In this document: one piece after another, positions 5,904-6,242 of the stretch
Numbering within the stretch: position 1 is the stretch's first letter
Layout: every line of letters begins with the position of its first letter
Source of the DNA: Prevotella sp.
GTDB lineage: Bacteria > Bacteroidota > Bacteroidia > Bacteroidales > Bacteroidaceae
Direction of reading: 5' to 3'
Assembly: GCA_022732315.1 (NCBI GenBank)
Contig: JAIJUV010000150.1
Coordinates: 1-6,242, forward strand
DNA length: 6,242 bases
The notes under the pieces: generated by a model
What the model saw: the letters and a program-made list of their open reading frames with translations, nothing else
Database searches by the model: none
What the model was told of the DNA's origin: nothing
Position numbers and translations under genes: made by a program

Positions 5904-6242
5904 TTATTCAGGAGTTTCCTCTTTAACATCATGAAACTCATATCCTCCATTGACAGGCTCATCAATCGGAATGACATCATTGGAACATGGTGCTTTCAGG
6001 TTCTTCAATGTGCTGTAGTCCAAGCCTTCAAACGGCTTTGGAAATAAAGCCTTGACAAAGGCTATTCGCATTGCCATTGTGTAATCACGCTTACCCAAAC
6101 GTTCTGCGATATTCCACACAAAGTGCCTTAAAGGGATATTCTCAACATTTTCCTTGAAACGGTTTATTGCTGTCGGGGTATAGTTGGTGTCGTTGCTCCA
6201 TTCCTTGACAGCCTCAATTACCTTGTACAAATCTTCCTCATA
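5904..6242 (-). CDS. Unrecognised protein, C-terminal part, cut by window edge
   Basis: The frame is open from the right edge (6242) to TAA at 5904-5906 and encodes the last 112 residues of a protein. An in-frame TTG at 6230 exists, but coding continues upstream of it (YEEDLYKV), so the true start is probably outside the window. I do not recognise the family. The visible part is mostly helical in appearance and soluble: a basic/aromatic stretch (LRHFVWNIAERLGKRDYTMA), a distinctive segment with KALFPKPFEGLDYSTLKNL, and an acidic tail (YEFHDVKEETPE). No cysteines cluster and no membrane segment is seen. It shows none of the C-terminal motifs of a tyrosine integrase (no HxLRH or HxxxxTxxY pattern). 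Its place upstream of the helix-turn-helix gene and on the same strand suggests it belongs to the element, perhaps a small regulatory or accessory protein. Confidence 0.6.
   Translation of the reverse strand, partial: YEEDLYKVIEAVKEWSNDTNYTPTAINRFKENVENIPLRHFVWNIAERLGKRDYTMAMRIAFVKALFPKPFEGLDYSTLKNLKAPCSNDVIPIDEPVNGGYEFHDVKEETPE

Larger units (their letters stand above)
667..6242 (-). mobile_element. Mobilizable element module, Bacteroidales type (partial)
   Basis: Five consecutive minus-strand genes form a recognisable mobilization/replication cassette: unknown protein, helix-turn-helix protein, DUF3987 P-loop protein, DUF6371 zinc-finger protein and MobV relaxase. This order recurs in Bacteroidales mobilizable transposons and genomic islands, where a tyrosine integrase usually sits upstream of the helix-turn-helix gene. 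No integrase or attachment site is seen, so the right limit is outside the window and the left limit is uncertain (between 535 and 667, or further left if the broken genes are cargo). A plasmid with the same module cannot be excluded. Confidence 0.65.

Overview
The window looks like part of a mobilizable genetic element from a Bacteroidota gut- or oral-type bacterium (Bacteroides/Prevotella relatives). The evidence is gene content: a MobV-type relaxase, a DUF6371-type zinc-finger/Toprim-like protein, a DUF3987 P-loop protein and a small helix-turn-helix protein, in the order typical of Bacteroidales mobilizable transposons. None of the starts examined has a good Shine-Dalgarno sequence, which also fits that phylum. 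The species cannot be told from the sequence.

Layout. The element genes all lie on the minus strand and read right to left: an unrecognised protein cut by the right edge (to 5904); a 109-bp gap with an inverted repeat; the helix-turn-helix gene (5794-5423); the DUF3987 gene (5418-4027), 4 bp downstream; a 111-bp AT-rich gap holding a symmetric array of CTGAAA words; the DUF6371 gene (3915-2890); a 189-bp gap packed with inverted repeats, the best candidate for the transfer origin; and the relaxase gene (2700-667). A strong 15-bp-stem hairpin follows (610-649). No integrase is visible; it would be expected beyond the right edge if the element resembles known relatives.

The left 535 bases are a different, broken landscape. 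A DUF1848-family C-terminal fragment on the plus strand (about 248-535) abuts the C-terminal part of an IS66-family transposase on the minus strand (1 to about 246). Both genes lose their 5' part at the same spot near 244-250, so this is a recombination or deletion scar, or an assembly join.

How the genes may work together (inference from families): the helix-turn-helix protein would control excision or the operon; the DUF3987 and DUF6371 proteins would form a helicase/primase-like pair for replication of the excised or transferred strand; and the relaxase would nick the nearby origin and carry the strand out using a co-resident conjugation machine, since no transfer-channel genes are present here. 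The least explained structure is the eight-copy CTGAAA array, whose copies are arranged about a dyad centred on 3979.
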